From: UBA2256 sp964531105
Lineage (GTDB): Bacteria; Spirochaetota; Spirochaetia; Treponematales; Rectinemataceae
Reading direction: 5' to 3'
DNA: 31,173 nt
Assembly: GCA_964531105.1 (NCBI GenBank)
Contig: CAZHFN010000024.1
Coordinates: 1 to 31,173, forward strand
Of this stretch, positions 23,573 through 31,173 are shown in pieces. The position numbers and the translations under genes were made by a program. Numbering within the stretch: the stretch's first letter is position 1; every line of letters begins with the position of its first letter. Below the pieces are notes generated by a model, which had not been told where the DNA came from, searched no databases, and was given only the letters and a program-made list of their open reading frames with translations.

Positions 23573-24186
23573 GCGAGTATCTCTTTCAGCTTTAATATTT
23601 TGCAGCCCGCGGATTCCATAGCTTTCAGAGCCGCCTCACCATCCCCGGTTTTAGCATTCACCGCCCGTACAGCGTCGGCGACAATGCTCACTTCCAGGCC
23701 GAGCTTCCTGGCATCCAGGGCTGTAGCCTTTACGCAATAGTCGGTGGCCAAGCCTATTACCACCACCGAAGCCACGCCCAGGGTTGAAAGCCAGCCTGCC
23801 AGGCCTGTTGGGGTCAGTCCGTCGTTCTCAAAAAAGGCCGAATAGCTGTCCAGGTTGAGGCTGAAACCTTTGCGGATGATCAGTTTTGCACGCTCGGTCC
23901 TAAGCGCAGGATGAAAGTCGGCGCCCTTGCTGCCGGCCACGCAGTGGTCGGGCCAGAGCACCCGGGGTGGATCTACGCTGTCGTCCACGTCGAAGGGCTG
24001 GCGCTCATAGCTAGATGCGAAGGACACATGCCCCTCGGGGTGCCAGTCCTGAGTGAGTACCGAGAGGGGGATTTCGGCTAAAAGTTCATTGGCTGGATCC
24101 ACCACCTCGTCGCCGCCGGGCACGGCCAGGGCTCCTTTCGGGCAGAAGTCGTTCTGCAGGTCTACGACGATCAGGGCACGGCGCAT
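23569..24186 (-). CDS. pncA: Nicotinamidase
   Basis: A 205-residue isochorismatase-fold amidase that converts nicotinamide to nicotinate. The catalytic triad is D9 (VVDLQNDF), K106 and C151 (ATDYCVKATALDA). Metal ligands are D47 and H49 (TQDWHP) and H81 (WPDHCV). GAGG lies ahead of the ATG. It is the first gene of the two-gene NAD-salvage operon and its last codons overlap the pncB start, giving coupled translation in reaction order. Confidence 0.96.
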   Translation of the reverse strand: MRRALIVVDLQNDFCPKGALAVPGGDEVVDPANELLAEIPLSVLTQDWHPEGHVSFASSYERQPFDVDDSVDPPRVLWPDHCVAGSKGADFHPALRTERAKLIIRKGFSLNLDSYSAFFENDGLTPTGLAGWLSTLGVASVVVIGLATDYCVKATALDARKLGLEVSIVADAVRAVNAKTGDGEAALKAMESAGCKILKLKEILA

Positions 24187-24251
24187 GGCATTACCTCGCT
24201 CTAATATTCTGATTCAACAATAGCATTTTTTCCTGTTTTCGCAAAGCGAGG

Positions 24252-25877
24252 TCAGAATATGCTCACGCTAATCCCGACTTCAGGCCATTCCTCGGGCATT
24301 TGATCCACCTGATAACCCTCAGAGGGCGTGGACAGACGCAGTTCCAAGCTGCCTCCCATACCCAAGGGAATGCGCTGCAAGATTTTTGCATGGACCCTGA
24401 AGTCCAGGCCTTCATCATTGAAGACAAGCTCAAGCGCCGCCGAAGCCAGACCTTTGGCAGTCGCGCGCTTTACAGATTGTGCAACAGAAGCTTTGCGCCT
24501 ATTCCATGTGAGGTTCGTATCCAGCCTGAGGCGCGAAAGCCAGAGGCTTCCCTGGAGCGAAGCATTTTCTTCATCTTCATACTCAATGGAGAGCGCGTCT
24601 CCTAATTCGGTGGCAAAGGATTCTTCATCCGAATTTGCATCTTGGCTTTCTGGGATTGCGGAAAAAATTGCTTTTAAAGCGGTTCTGAACGCGAGGGGAT
24701 GCGTCCTTGATGCTTGGCTTGCATAGCCTAAAAGCAACTCGAGCTTGTCCAGCCCCTTCTGACCGGCGCGTCCCCGGGCGCTCAGGCTGGCCTGCCCTAT
24801 TCCTAAACCCAATACGCCCTGTAAGCGCTCTGTTCTCCATCGCCAAAGGAGGCTTTCAATGCCATTTTCCCTGATTTTTCTTAGCCCGAAGGCTCCTTTA
24901 GACTCGAGGGGAGAGAGTGCCGAAAAACCCGACCACAGCCTAAATCCACGGAAGCCGACCGCTGTGTCTGCCTTTATCGAAAAATCCAAATCGGGTTTTT
25001 CGGCGAGGTAGGTTCTAAAATGACTGCTGCATCCATAGGCACTGACCTTGAAGGACAAGGTTAATCTCTCCTTCAGAACCTCCTCGGTATCGCCGACTTG
25101 GGCATTAGTCCAAGAAAGACCTGCGTCCAAAGCCCCCGCTGCACTCGGATAGACAAGACTGCCGGCGCTGGCGGCAAGCCAAAGGCTTGCAAAAATCGGT
25201 CCAGCCTCGAAACTGGCGCTTCCCCCAAGGCTTAAAAGCTCCGTTCCGGGCTCGTAACTGTTGCCCGCCCTCCAGCCTTCCTGGGAATCCCGTCCAGCAT
25301 CTTTAGCCGCCCCCAATCCCCCAGACCAATTGATGCCCGGACTAGACCCTGAGGCCTCTATGGCGGCAGCCCTAAAGACAAGTTCAGGTACCACAATACC
25401 ATGTCCAAGTCTGGCAAGATCGAGGACTTCTTCGCTATTCCAAAGGCTCTGGCATTGCACTCCCCCTATTTTTATGCCTGCTAGCAAAGGCACTGTCACA
25501 GAGCCTGAGCGCGCTTCCCAGGGAGAAGAAGGCTCTTCTATGCCCATGCGCGCGGGATTCAACCTGAGCGCCCTGCCTTGCCCAGGGCTTCCTCTGCCTA
25601 CAAATAGTTCCGTTTCCCATCCCTGGATTCGCACGTATGGCAAGCGCAGCACCTGGTCTTGGCGATCGAAGTGCAGAGCGGATTCTATCCCGATTCCAAG
25701 CCCCGATTTGTATGTAAAAGTCGCAGTTGCTGCCGCCTTTTCAAGGCTCGCATCGATATTGAAATCCGGAGACTCGGCTTGGGTCTGTGATTCTGCAACC
25801 AAGATAATTCCGGCTGAAAAGAGGATGATTACCGCATACTTTAAAAACCTCACTGGTCTAGTACGCCGATAGCCCAA
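24252..25877 (-). CDS. Exported hypothetical protein, possible outer-membrane beta-barrel
   Basis: A 541-residue protein of no recognised family. A signal peptide covers about residues 1-34 (RFLKYAVIILFSAGIILVA core, cleavage near QAES). The mature chain is rich in alternating hydrophobic strands, Gly and Ser, with many short amphipathic segments, and it ends in ISVSIF with a terminal Phe, the usual assembly signal of outer-membrane barrels. No helices long enough for inner-membrane spans appear after the signal. The start is uncertain: TTG at 25877 or GTG at 25853. It is probably a surface or outer-membrane protein; function unknown. It is divergent from the glutaredoxin gene. Confidence 0.7.
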   Translation of the reverse strand: MGYRRTRPVRFLKYAVIILFSAGIILVAESQTQAESPDFNIDASLEKAAATATFTYKSGLGIGIESALHFDRQDQVLRLPYVRIQGWETELFVGRGSPGQGRALRLNPARMGIEEPSSPWEARSGSVTVPLLAGIKIGGVQCQSLWNSEEVLDLARLGHGIVVPELVFRAAAIEASGSSPGINWSGGLGAAKDAGRDSQEGWRAGNSYEPGTELLSLGGSASFEAGPIFASLWLAASAGSLVYPSAAGALDAGLSWTNAQVGDTEEVLKERLTLSFKVSAYGCSSHFRTYLAEKPDLDFSIKADTAVGFRGFRLWSGFSALSPLESKGAFGLRKIRENGIESLLWRWRTERLQGVLGLGIGQASLSARGRAGQKGLDKLELLLGYASQASRTHPLAFRTALKAIFSAIPESQDANSDEESFATELGDALSIEYEDEENASLQGSLWLSRLRLDTNLTWNRRKASVAQSVKRATAKGLASAALELVFNDEGLDFRVHAKILQRIPLGMGGSLELRLSTPSEGYQVDQMPEEWPEVGISVSIF

Positions 25878-25917
25878 ACCCTCGCTTCAATCCTTATACC
25901 CCTTTGGCTTTGGGATA

Positions 25918-25946
25918 TTGACGGAGAAAAACTTATATAGTATTTT
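25918..25946 (+). promoter_or_regulatory. Probable promoter of the glutaredoxin gene
   Basis: TTGACG at 25918-25923 and TATTTT at 25941-25946 are 17 bases apart. The region is AT-rich and precedes a strong AGGAGG ribosome site at 25985-25990. Confidence 0.45.
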
Positions 25947-25996
25947 TCTAATATTAAGTTGAACCTAAGAAGACCTATTGCTATAGGAGGAATCAG

Positions 25997-26227
25997 ATGT
26001 CCGTAACCCTTTATTCAACCCCCAGTTGTGCCTACTGCAGGATTGCCAAGGATTATTTCAAGACCAAGGGAGTTCCCTTTACCGAACACAATGTGGCCTC
26101 CGATCAGCGCAAGGCCGAAGAAATGGTGCGCAAGTCAGGCCAGATGGGCGTGCCCGTGATCGATATCAACGGACGCATAATCATCGGTTTTAACAAGCCG
26201 GAAATCGACAAAGCTCTTTCCAGGTAA
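25997..26227 (+). CDS. Glutaredoxin-like small thioredoxin-fold protein
   Basis: A 76-residue protein of the mini-glutaredoxin (NrdH/YruB-like) type. The redox site is CAYC in SCAYCRIAKDYF at residues 9-20. The conserved cis-Pro segment MGVPVIDINGRIIIGF follows. It should transfer electrons to ribonucleotide reductase or mixed disulfides, using glutathione or thioredoxin reductase. AGGAGG lies seven bases before the ATG, and a promoter fits upstream. The gene is short but complete for this group. Confidence 0.92.
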   Translation: MSVTLYSTPSCAYCRIAKDYFKTKGVPFTEHNVASDQRKAEEMVRKSGQMGVPVIDINGRIIIGFNKPEIDKALSR

Positions 26228-26361
26228 AAGCTTCGAGGAACTAATTTCGAGAAACTAATTGCCCTTCGCCGCAGTTCACCGTACTATGCCTCCAGGCTGT
26301 CGAGCACTAAGCATCTGGCTTCCCCAATAAAAGCTGGGCTTATGGCAGCCTGGGGTGTTGC

Positions 26362-27147
26362 ATGAATCAGGATCAAGTCAAATCGCTGCTTCTTCAAGTC
26401 GAGGAGTGTTCAACTCCCTTCAGCCTTGTTTTTTCTGGCAAGGCCAACAAAAAGGTAAATGGACTCTACAAGCCCGATACCGCTGAAATTGTCCTGCATA
26501 ACCATAATTTCGAGACTGATAACCAGCTCATCTATACGGCTCTCCACGAGTACGCTCACCATCTTCATCATGTACGCAAGGGGGGTATTCAGCAGAGCCG
26601 CCCCCACACCCAGGAGTTTTGGTCTATTTTCCATGCCTTAGTGCAGAAGGCCGAAGAAGCAGGACTCTATAATAATATCTTTGAAAGCCAGGACGAGTTT
26701 GTAGAGCTGTCTAAAATGATCAAGGACAAGTGCCTGCGGGTAAATGGCGAGGCCATGCTGGAGCTGGGCAGGCTCCTGGCCAAGGCAGCCGATCTCTGCA
26801 GGCTCCATAAGGCCCGCTTTGAAGATTACATCGAACGGGTGCTGGGCTTGCCCAGAACAACTGCCTCGGCGGCAGTAGCCGCCAGTCAGGCCAACCTGGA
26901 CCCCGCCATGGGATGGGACAACCTGCGTTTTGTTGCGGGTATACGGGACCTGGAGGAGCGCAGCAAGGCTGTGGAAGCCCTTTCTTTAGGCGCCAGCCCG
27001 GGCACCGTGAGGGGCATGCTCAAATCCCCCGACGAGTCGGTGGATCCCGCCGAGCGCCTTCTGCGTGAAAAGGAACGCCTCGAGCGGACGATTGAGAGAC
27101 TCTCGGAAAAACTCCAGGAGATAGAGCACAAGCTCTCGGAGCTTTAG
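26362..27147 (+). CDS. Zincin-like (HEXXH) protein with C-terminal coiled coil, unknown function
   Basis: A 261-residue protein. Residues 60-90 show ALHEYAHHLHHVRKGG followed by PHTQEFWSIF: H62, E63 and H66 form an HEXXH site, and H82 in the PHTQEFW segment is a likely third zinc ligand, as in SprT/WLM-type peptidases. The middle contains helical repeats, and residues 228-261 form a charged coiled coil (ERLLREKERLERTIERL). No signal peptide. It ends 11 bases before pyrK, with AGGAGG overlapping its stop, so it is in the pyr operon. It may be a protease or a metal-bound scaffold; this is inference. Confidence 0.72.
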   Translation: MNQDQVKSLLLQVEECSTPFSLVFSGKANKKVNGLYKPDTAEIVLHNHNFETDNQLIYTALHEYAHHLHHVRKGGIQQSRPHTQEFWSIFHALVQKAEEAGLYNNIFESQDEFVELSKMIKDKCLRVNGEAMLELGRLLAKAADLCRLHKARFEDYIERVLGLPRTTASAAVAASQANLDPAMGWDNLRFVAGIRDLEERSKAVEALSLGASPGTVRGMLKSPDESVDPAERLLREKERLERTIERLSEKLQEIEHKLSEL

Positions 27148-27158
27148 GAGGCCGGAGC

Positions 27159-28213
27159 ATGCGACTATTCAAAGCCCCCTTGGTGCTGAACCAGGGTATT
27201 ACCCAGTCATGGAAGGTCCTAGGCTTTGCCTGGCCCGGCGATCTGGAACCGCCTCAGCCTGGCCAGTTCTTTACCTTCAATCCCAAGGGCCTTTCAGCTG
27301 GTGATGCCGGTCTTTTACGACGCCCCTTGGCCTTCGCCCTCTATGCAGAGGGTGTTGCCTATGCCATATACCAAATCAGGGGCAGTGCCACTCAAGCTCT
27401 GGCGGCCTCTGGCGAGGGTAGTAAACTGGATGTAATTGGCCCTTTGGGCAATTCCTTCCCCTTGCCTGCTCCGGGCGAGAAGGCCTGCCTGGCAGGAGGT
27501 GGCATAGGGATAGGTCCGCTGTTATTCCTTGCCGCAACTCTGGAAAAAAAATGTAGTCCCCTCGCCATTCAGAGCGAACCGGGCTTAAAGCGCCAGTCTA
27601 ATTTTCTAAAACTATATTTAGGGTTTAGATCGGCTTCTTTGCTGCCGTCTTTCTCTCTTGCCCTGGANNNNNNNNNNNNNNNNNNNNNNNNNNNNNNNNN
27701 NNNNNNNNNNNNNNNNNNNNNNNNNNNNNNNNNNNNNNNNNNNNNNNNNNNNNNNNNNNNNNNNNNNGATCGGCTTCTTTGCTGCCGTCTTTCTCTCTTG
27801 CCCTGGATTCGCTGCCGGATACACACAGCAGATTGCGCCAAGGCCTCTCCACCCTTCAGGCTTGCCTGGATAAGGCTATCATAGCCACCGACGACGGAAG
27901 CAGGGGTTTTTCAGGCACCGTCGTGGAAGCGCTTAAAAAAGATATTGATCATTTGGAAGAATCGGGCAGTCCCCAGCCCGCCAGCGCCCCTTCGCTCCGC
28001 CTCTATGCCTGCGGACCATCCCCCATGCTCTCTGCCCTGGATGAGCTGGCCCTGGAAAGGGCTTTGCCAGCCCACCTTTCTGCGGAGCAGTGGATGGCCT
28101 GTGGTGTTGGGGCTTGTCAGGGCTGTGTCCTGCCCGCCAAGGCGGGTGGATACCTTCGGGCCTGCGCCGATGGGCCTGTGTTCTCCCAAGGAGTCATCCA
28201 GTGGAAGGCCTGA
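27159..28213 (+). CDS. pyrK: Dihydroorotate dehydrogenase electron-transfer subunit (interrupted by a sequencing gap)
   Basis: PyrK is the FAD and [2Fe-2S] subunit that links PyrD to NAD in pyrimidine synthesis. Before the gap: LRRPLAFALY (flavin binding) and AGGGIGIGPLLFLAATL (nucleotide binding). After the gap: ATDDGSRGFSGTVVEAL, LYACGPSPML and the cluster site MACGVGACQGCV with a fourth Cys near ACADGPVF. A run of 100 N (27668-27767) splits the gene, and the two sides are in different frames as given. Removing one of two identical 40-bp ends together with the N run (140 bases) brings both into one frame of 304 residues, the normal PyrK size range. AGGAGG precedes the ATG. The gene itself is therefore likely intact. 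Confidence 0.9.
27628..27667 (+). repeat. 40-bp contig-end duplicate, copy 1 (before gap)
   Basis: Bases 27628-27667 are identical to 27768-27807. The copy ends exactly at the first N. This is the signature of two contigs whose ends overlap but were joined by a fixed-length gap. Confidence 0.95.
27668..27767. other. Scaffold gap of exactly 100 N
   Basis: A fixed-length N run inside pyrK. The round number indicates an arbitrary gap size rather than a measured distance. Confidence 0.98.
27768..27807 (+). repeat. 40-bp contig-end duplicate, copy 2 (after gap)
   Basis: The copy begins at the first base after the N run and is identical to 27628-27667. Collapsing the two restores the pyrK frame. 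Confidence 0.95.
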
Positions 28214-29172
28214 AAAGGAATCCCGATCTTTCGGTGCAGATTGGCAATGTCGTCCTGCCCAATCCAGTGGGCGTAGCCTCGGGCACCTTCGGCTACGGGC
28301 AGGAATACAGCCAGCTCGTGGATTTGCAGTCTCTGGGAGCCCTCTACACCAAGGCGGTGAGCATCGAGCCCAAGGCGGGCAACAAACCTCCCCGCCTGGT
28401 GGAAACACCCCGTGGCTTGATAAATTCCATAGGTCTGGCCAATCCCGGGCTCAAGGTTTTCCTGGACGAAAAGCTGCCCTACCTGGCTGGCCTTCCCTGC
28501 CCTGTATTCGTCAACGTGGTGGGTGAAGCCGAATCTGAGTACCTGGCTATCGTGGAAGGCATCGAGGAAAGGGCCGGCCCTGTGTGCAGTGGCGCCGCGG
28601 GCACCAGGACAAGCATGGTGGAGGGCTACGAACTCAATCTCTCCTGTCCCAATGTGGAGAAGGGAGGAATGTCCTTCGGCACCGAGTATTCAGTAGTGGA
28701 GCGGATAACCAAAAACATCAGGGATAGAACCAACCGCGTGGTGGTTGTAAAACTGAGCCCCAATGTCACCGATATCGCCGACATAGCCAAGGCTGCAGAG
28801 GCGGGGGGTGCCGACGCCGTCTCCTGCATCAACACCGTAGTAGGCATGGCCATCGACGTGAAAGCCTGCAAACCGCTAATCGCGCGGGGAATTGGGGGCT
28901 TATCCGGACCTGCAATTAGGCCTATAGGCGTAGCCTGCGTCTGGAAAGCCGCCCGGGCTGTCCACATTCCGGTGATAGGCTTAGGCGGCATCGAATGTGC
29001 CGAAGATGCCCTAGAATATCTTCTTGCAGGAGCAGCGGCGATTCAGGTGGGCACAGCCCTCTTCTCCAATCCCCGGGCTCCCGTTGAAATACTCGCAGGC
29101 ATTGAGAACTGGATGCGTGAGCATGGCGTGAAGAACCTCAGGGAGATTCCATCGCTTTTGCGCTTCGCGTAA
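28201..29172 (+). CDS. pyrD: Dihydroorotate dehydrogenase, catalytic subunit (class 1B)
   Basis: A 323-residue FMN enzyme oxidising dihydroorotate to orotate, partner of PyrK. Motifs: NPVGVASGTFGYGQEY near the start, LYTKAVSIEPKAGNKPPRLVETPRGLINSIGLANPG, ELNLSCPN with the catalytic Cys of class 1B, VKLSPNVTDI, GADAVSCINTVVGMAID, GGLSGPAIRPIGV and IPVIGLGGIECAEDALEYLLAGAAAIQVGTALF. The start is taken as GTG at 28201, overlapping the pyrK end by 13 bases; the open frame extends upstream inside pyrK but that part is a shadow. About 18 residues near residue 125 (CSGAAGTRTSMVEG) look like a small insertion compared with common PyrD proteins. Confidence 0.94.
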   Translation: MEGLKRNPDLSVQIGNVVLPNPVGVASGTFGYGQEYSQLVDLQSLGALYTKAVSIEPKAGNKPPRLVETPRGLINSIGLANPGLKVFLDEKLPYLAGLPCPVFVNVVGEAESEYLAIVEGIEERAGPVCSGAAGTRTSMVEGYELNLSCPNVEKGGMSFGTEYSVVERITKNIRDRTNRVVVVKLSPNVTDIADIAKAAEAGGADAVSCINTVVGMAIDVKACKPLIARGIGGLSGPAIRPIGVACVWKAARAVHIPVIGLGGIECAEDALEYLLAGAAAIQVGTALFSNPRAPVEILAGIENWMREHGVKNLREIPSLLRFA

Positions 29173-29974
29173 TTTCCTGGGACAGCAGCTTTCCTGACTC
29201 TATCTTGATAACCAGACTTCGGCTCTCAGAAAAGAAATTATGCACTCCCTCCGCAAGCTGCGCGCAGGGAGCTTTTCCATCGCCAGCAGCTTCCGTTATT
29301 TGACAAAAAGGGCTTTCGGGATACCAGGGACCAGGAATGGGCAATTCGAATGGGGTTTTAGGTTTGGGGAAGGCAGTAAGCCTGAAGCTACCCTGTATAA
29401 GCAGGCTTGCAGCTCTCGAAGGGGTCAAGACCCAGGGATCGATGCCCTTGGCAAGACTTGCATCGGCCAATCTTTCCACTGGCCAATGCCAAGGCACATA
29501 GCCCGCCTTTTCCAAGGCCTGTGCCACCATCGCCTCATAGCCAGAACCATAGTTAGCCTTGGCAACGGCAGGATCTGTCCAGGCTTGGAATGATTGGGCG
29601 CCCTGAAGATCCCCGGGATAGATAAACCCGGCAGGCATCAGCTGGGCTTGAGAGTACCGGGGCAACAGCAGAATTGCTTGAGACTCTCCCCGCACAAGCC
29701 TTAGCTGGATGCTCTCCCCTTCTTTCAGCATTGCATGCTGTTCTGTTCCGGAGGCGTCCCTCCACTCAACATCGAATTCCAGACCTCCAAGCCTTTGCCA
29801 GACATTAGGCCGGTCCGGAGCTTGGAGAATAATGTCCTGAGCGAAGAGAAAATCAAGACCGCAGGATATGCACAGAGTTCCTGCTAGAAATAGCGCCAGG
29901 AGTGGGATGAAACCAGGATGAAAGAGTCTTGTTGAAAATTGAACGGTTGTAGCTGAATGTCCAAGCCTTGCCAC
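29138..29974 (-). CDS. Putative lipoprotein, hypothetical
   Basis: A 278-residue exported protein of no recognised family. A hydrophobic N-terminal segment (residues 22-38, FIPLLALFLAGTLCISC) ends in two cysteines; a loose spirochaete-type lipobox could place the lipidated Cys at either. The chain then shows beta-rich segments (IILQAPDRPNVWQRLGG, GFIYPGDLQGAQSF). The start is a GTG at 29974, supported by AGGAGG seven bases upstream. That ribosome site lies in one arm of a hairpin (29980-29999). The 3' end overlaps the end of pyrD by 35 bases on the opposite strand. It follows the DUF4416 gene by 46 bases and may be co-transcribed with it. Confidence 0.65.
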   Translation of the reverse strand: MARLGHSATTVQFSTRLFHPGFIPLLALFLAGTLCISCGLDFLFAQDIILQAPDRPNVWQRLGGLEFDVEWRDASGTEQHAMLKEGESIQLRLVRGESQAILLLPRYSQAQLMPAGFIYPGDLQGAQSFQAWTDPAVAKANYGSGYEAMVAQALEKAGYVPWHWPVERLADASLAKGIDPWVLTPSRAASLLIQGSFRLTAFPKPKTPFELPIPGPWYPESPFCQITEAAGDGKAPCAQLAEGVHNFFSESRSLVIKIESGKLLSQEITRSAKAMESP

Positions 29975-29979
29975 GAAGA

Positions 29980-29999
29980 CGCCTCCTCGATTGGAGGCG
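29980..29999 (-). promoter_or_regulatory. Hairpin covering the ribosome site of the putative lipoprotein gene
   Basis: Read on the minus strand, CGCCTCC (29999-29993) pairs with GGAGGCG (29986-29980) around a 6-nt loop. The second arm is the Shine-Dalgarno sequence of the gene starting at 29974, so folding would hide it. It also lies shortly after the stop of the DUF4416 gene, but no T-run follows, so a terminator role is less likely. Confidence 0.5.
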
Positions 30000-30020
30000 C
30001 TTTCGAAACAAGCGATTGCT

Positions 30021-30542
30021 TCAATTCTGAGAGGAGAAAATGCGCGGGCGCCATCCTGCTAAAAGAAGGCGCACGGGCCCCGATGCCCAGTCAGGATAGG
30101 TCCAGGGCAGGGCGTGAAAGGCTTTCTTTTCGTAGATCAGGGTTAGTTCGGCATAGATGCCGTCCTTGAGCGCCAGGCGGTGAGCCCTATCCTTGGTAGT
30201 GGCTAACACGAAGCGCCCTGGGGCTAGAAGTCCCGGATCCAGGTTAACTTGCCTGTGTCCTGCAAGGGCAAAGCGCTCTTCCAGGCTGTTTGTTGCTAGT
30301 TTAATATCCGCCAGGCTGGAGGGGTCCACCAGGTTTTCGAATTCGATGTAGTAGCGCCAGAGGGGTTTGCCCATCTCAGGGGTATAGTAGTCGGTCCATT
30401 GGAAGAGCTCTCGAGGCGTCGATGTCCTGGGTGCTCCATAAAGCTCCGCGAGGGCTGAAGCCAGAGGTTTCTCCAAAGATTCGTCTCTGGAGAGCACACC
30501 TATAACCAGGATTTCCCTGGCAAATTCCTTGTTTTTTCCCAT
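30021..30542 (-). CDS. DUF4416 family protein
   Basis: A 173-residue cytoplasmic protein matching the DUF4416 pattern: VIGVLSRDE near the start, TDYYTPEMGKPLWRYYIEFENLVDP (near 50-74), IKLATNSLEERFA, RQVNLDPGLLAPGRFVLATTKD (near 97-118), HRLALKDGIYAELTLIYEKK and LPWTYPDWAS near the end. The function is not known. No signal or membrane segment. The family is common in spirochaetes and deep-branching anaerobes. It is divergent from the peptide-binding protein gene with only 41 bases between start codons. Confidence 0.85.
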   Translation of the reverse strand: MGKNKEFAREILVIGVLSRDESLEKPLASALAELYGAPRTSTPRELFQWTDYYTPEMGKPLWRYYIEFENLVDPSSLADIKLATNSLEERFALAGHRQVNLDPGLLAPGRFVLATTKDRAHRLALKDGIYAELTLIYEKKAFHALPWTYPDWASGPVRLLLAGWRPRIFSSQN

Positions 30543-30583
30543 GCTGTTGCCTTGAGCCCCATTTTATCGCATACTTTGGGGTA

Positions 30584-31173
30584 ATGAAAAGCAAACTATT
30601 CATCGTCCTTATTCTTCTGGCGGCTGTCATCCTCCCTGGTTTCGCTGCTCAGGAGTTCCCCGACGAATTTGTGACCCTCTTCAACGATGTAGCCCCGGAA
30701 TTCGACCCCCACAAATCCATCTACTCCACCGAGGCTCAAATATTCACCGCCCTCTACGAAGGGCTCTTTGCCTACGATGCCGCCGGCCTGGAACCAGTGC
30801 CCGCAGCCGCCGAGTCCTGGAAAAAATCCAAGGATGGCTTGGTTTATACCTTCACGATCAGAAAGGATGCGGCCTGGTCGGATGGAAAACCTCTCGTAGC
30901 CCAGCACTTCAAAGATGCCTGGATCAGGCTTCTCAAGCTGGATGCCCAGTACGCCGCATTTTTCGATGTCATCGCAGGAGCAAGGGATTATCGCGTTGGC
31001 AGCAGCCACGACAGCGCCAGTGTGGGTATTGTCGCGGAATCGGATCGCACACTGGTGGTAACACTGAACAGACCCACCGCCTACTTTACCCGCCTACTCT
31101 GCCATCATTCCTTCTCACCTATCCATCCCGACATGATGTATGCCGATATCTGGGCTGAGAGAATCCCTTACCC
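30584..31173 (+). CDS. Oligopeptide ABC transporter substrate-binding protein, OppA/SBP_bac_5 (3' end outside window)
   Basis: The first 196 codons of a periplasmic peptide-binding protein. A signal peptide spans about residues 1-22 (MKSKLFIVLILLAAVILPGF, cleavage after FAA). Typical family motifs follow: LDPHKS-like FDPHKSIYSTEAQIFTALYEGLFAYD, PAAAESWKKSKDGLVYTFTIRKDAAWSDGKPLVAQHFKDAWIRLL, and LNRPTAYFTRLLCHHSFSPI. The window ends inside the gene, so length cannot be compared. A GGGG stretch precedes the ATG. Neighbouring permease genes would lie beyond the window. There is no lipobox, unlike many such receptors. Confidence 0.88.
   Translation, partial: MKSKLFIVLILLAAVILPGFAAQEFPDEFVTLFNDVAPEFDPHKSIYSTEAQIFTALYEGLFAYDAAGLEPVPAAAESWKKSKDGLVYTFTIRKDAAWSDGKPLVAQHFKDAWIRLLKLDAQYAAFFDVIAGARDYRVGSSHDSASVGIVAESDRTLVVTLNRPTAYFTRLLCHHSFSPIHPDMMYADIWAERIPY

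Noticed and set aside
27159..28213. pyrK as a pseudogene broken by frameshift
   Set aside because: The apparent frameshift disappears when the duplicated contig ends flanking the N run are merged.

Overview
The window is about 31 kb of bacterial chromosome, most likely from a spirochaete (Spirochaetota). That placement is an inference from overall gene content and style: a DUF4416 protein, loose lipoboxes, a signal-peptide protein ending in Phe like an outer-membrane barrel, a zincin-like orphan ahead of pyrK-pyrD, and GC-rich housekeeping genes. No single sequence proves it. The scaffold contains one 100-N gap, which appears to be an assembly artefact.

Layout. (1) 1-462: the last codons of what looks like mnmA, then ssrA (tmRNA) with its own promoter; the tag reads ANNNGNLALAA. 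(2) 463-7483: a visibly AT-richer catabolic block beside the 3' end of ssrA. On the minus strand it reads FGGY kinase, DctQ, DctM, DctP, zinc alcohol dehydrogenase, SDR dehydrogenase; a divergent FadR/GntR regulator lies on the plus strand. The gene set fits uptake of a sugar acid or polyol by a TRAP transporter, two redox steps and phosphorylation, resembling L-idonate/5-ketogluconate/gluconate use. (3) 7508-9154: a GC-rich YtcJ-like amidohydrolase. (4) 9307-14336: an accessory segment with VapBC and its palindromic operators, a 32-nt perfect palindrome, a low-GC two-gene cassette (MazG-type pyrophosphohydrolase plus a PD-(D/E)XK nuclease/SF1 helicase of the DUF2075 group), an exported alpha/beta hydrolase and a truncated ORF6N gene behind a second palindrome.

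(5) 14524-20275: a lipoprotein alpha/beta hydrolase, an alpha/alpha-toroid (terpene-cyclase-like) protein, a YeiH-type exporter, a membrane-embedded M28 peptidase and an NhaC-type antiporter. (6) 20391-24186: an ATP-grasp (Ddl-like) plus LOG gene pair with overlapping stop and start, then the NAD-salvage operon pncA-pncB on the minus strand. (7) 24252-31173: a predicted outer-membrane protein, a mini-glutaredoxin, a zincin-like protein, pyrK-pyrD, a putative lipoprotein, a DUF4416 protein and the start of an oligopeptide-binding protein cut by the window end.

The best candidate for an under-described system is the MazG + nuclease-helicase cassette at 10365-12607. It is translationally coupled, compositionally foreign, and sits among a toxin-antitoxin pair and phage-type ORF6N debris. 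A role in phage defence is an inference. A second solid observation is that the N gap inside pyrK is flanked by identical 40-bp ends; merging them restores one continuous pyrK reading frame.
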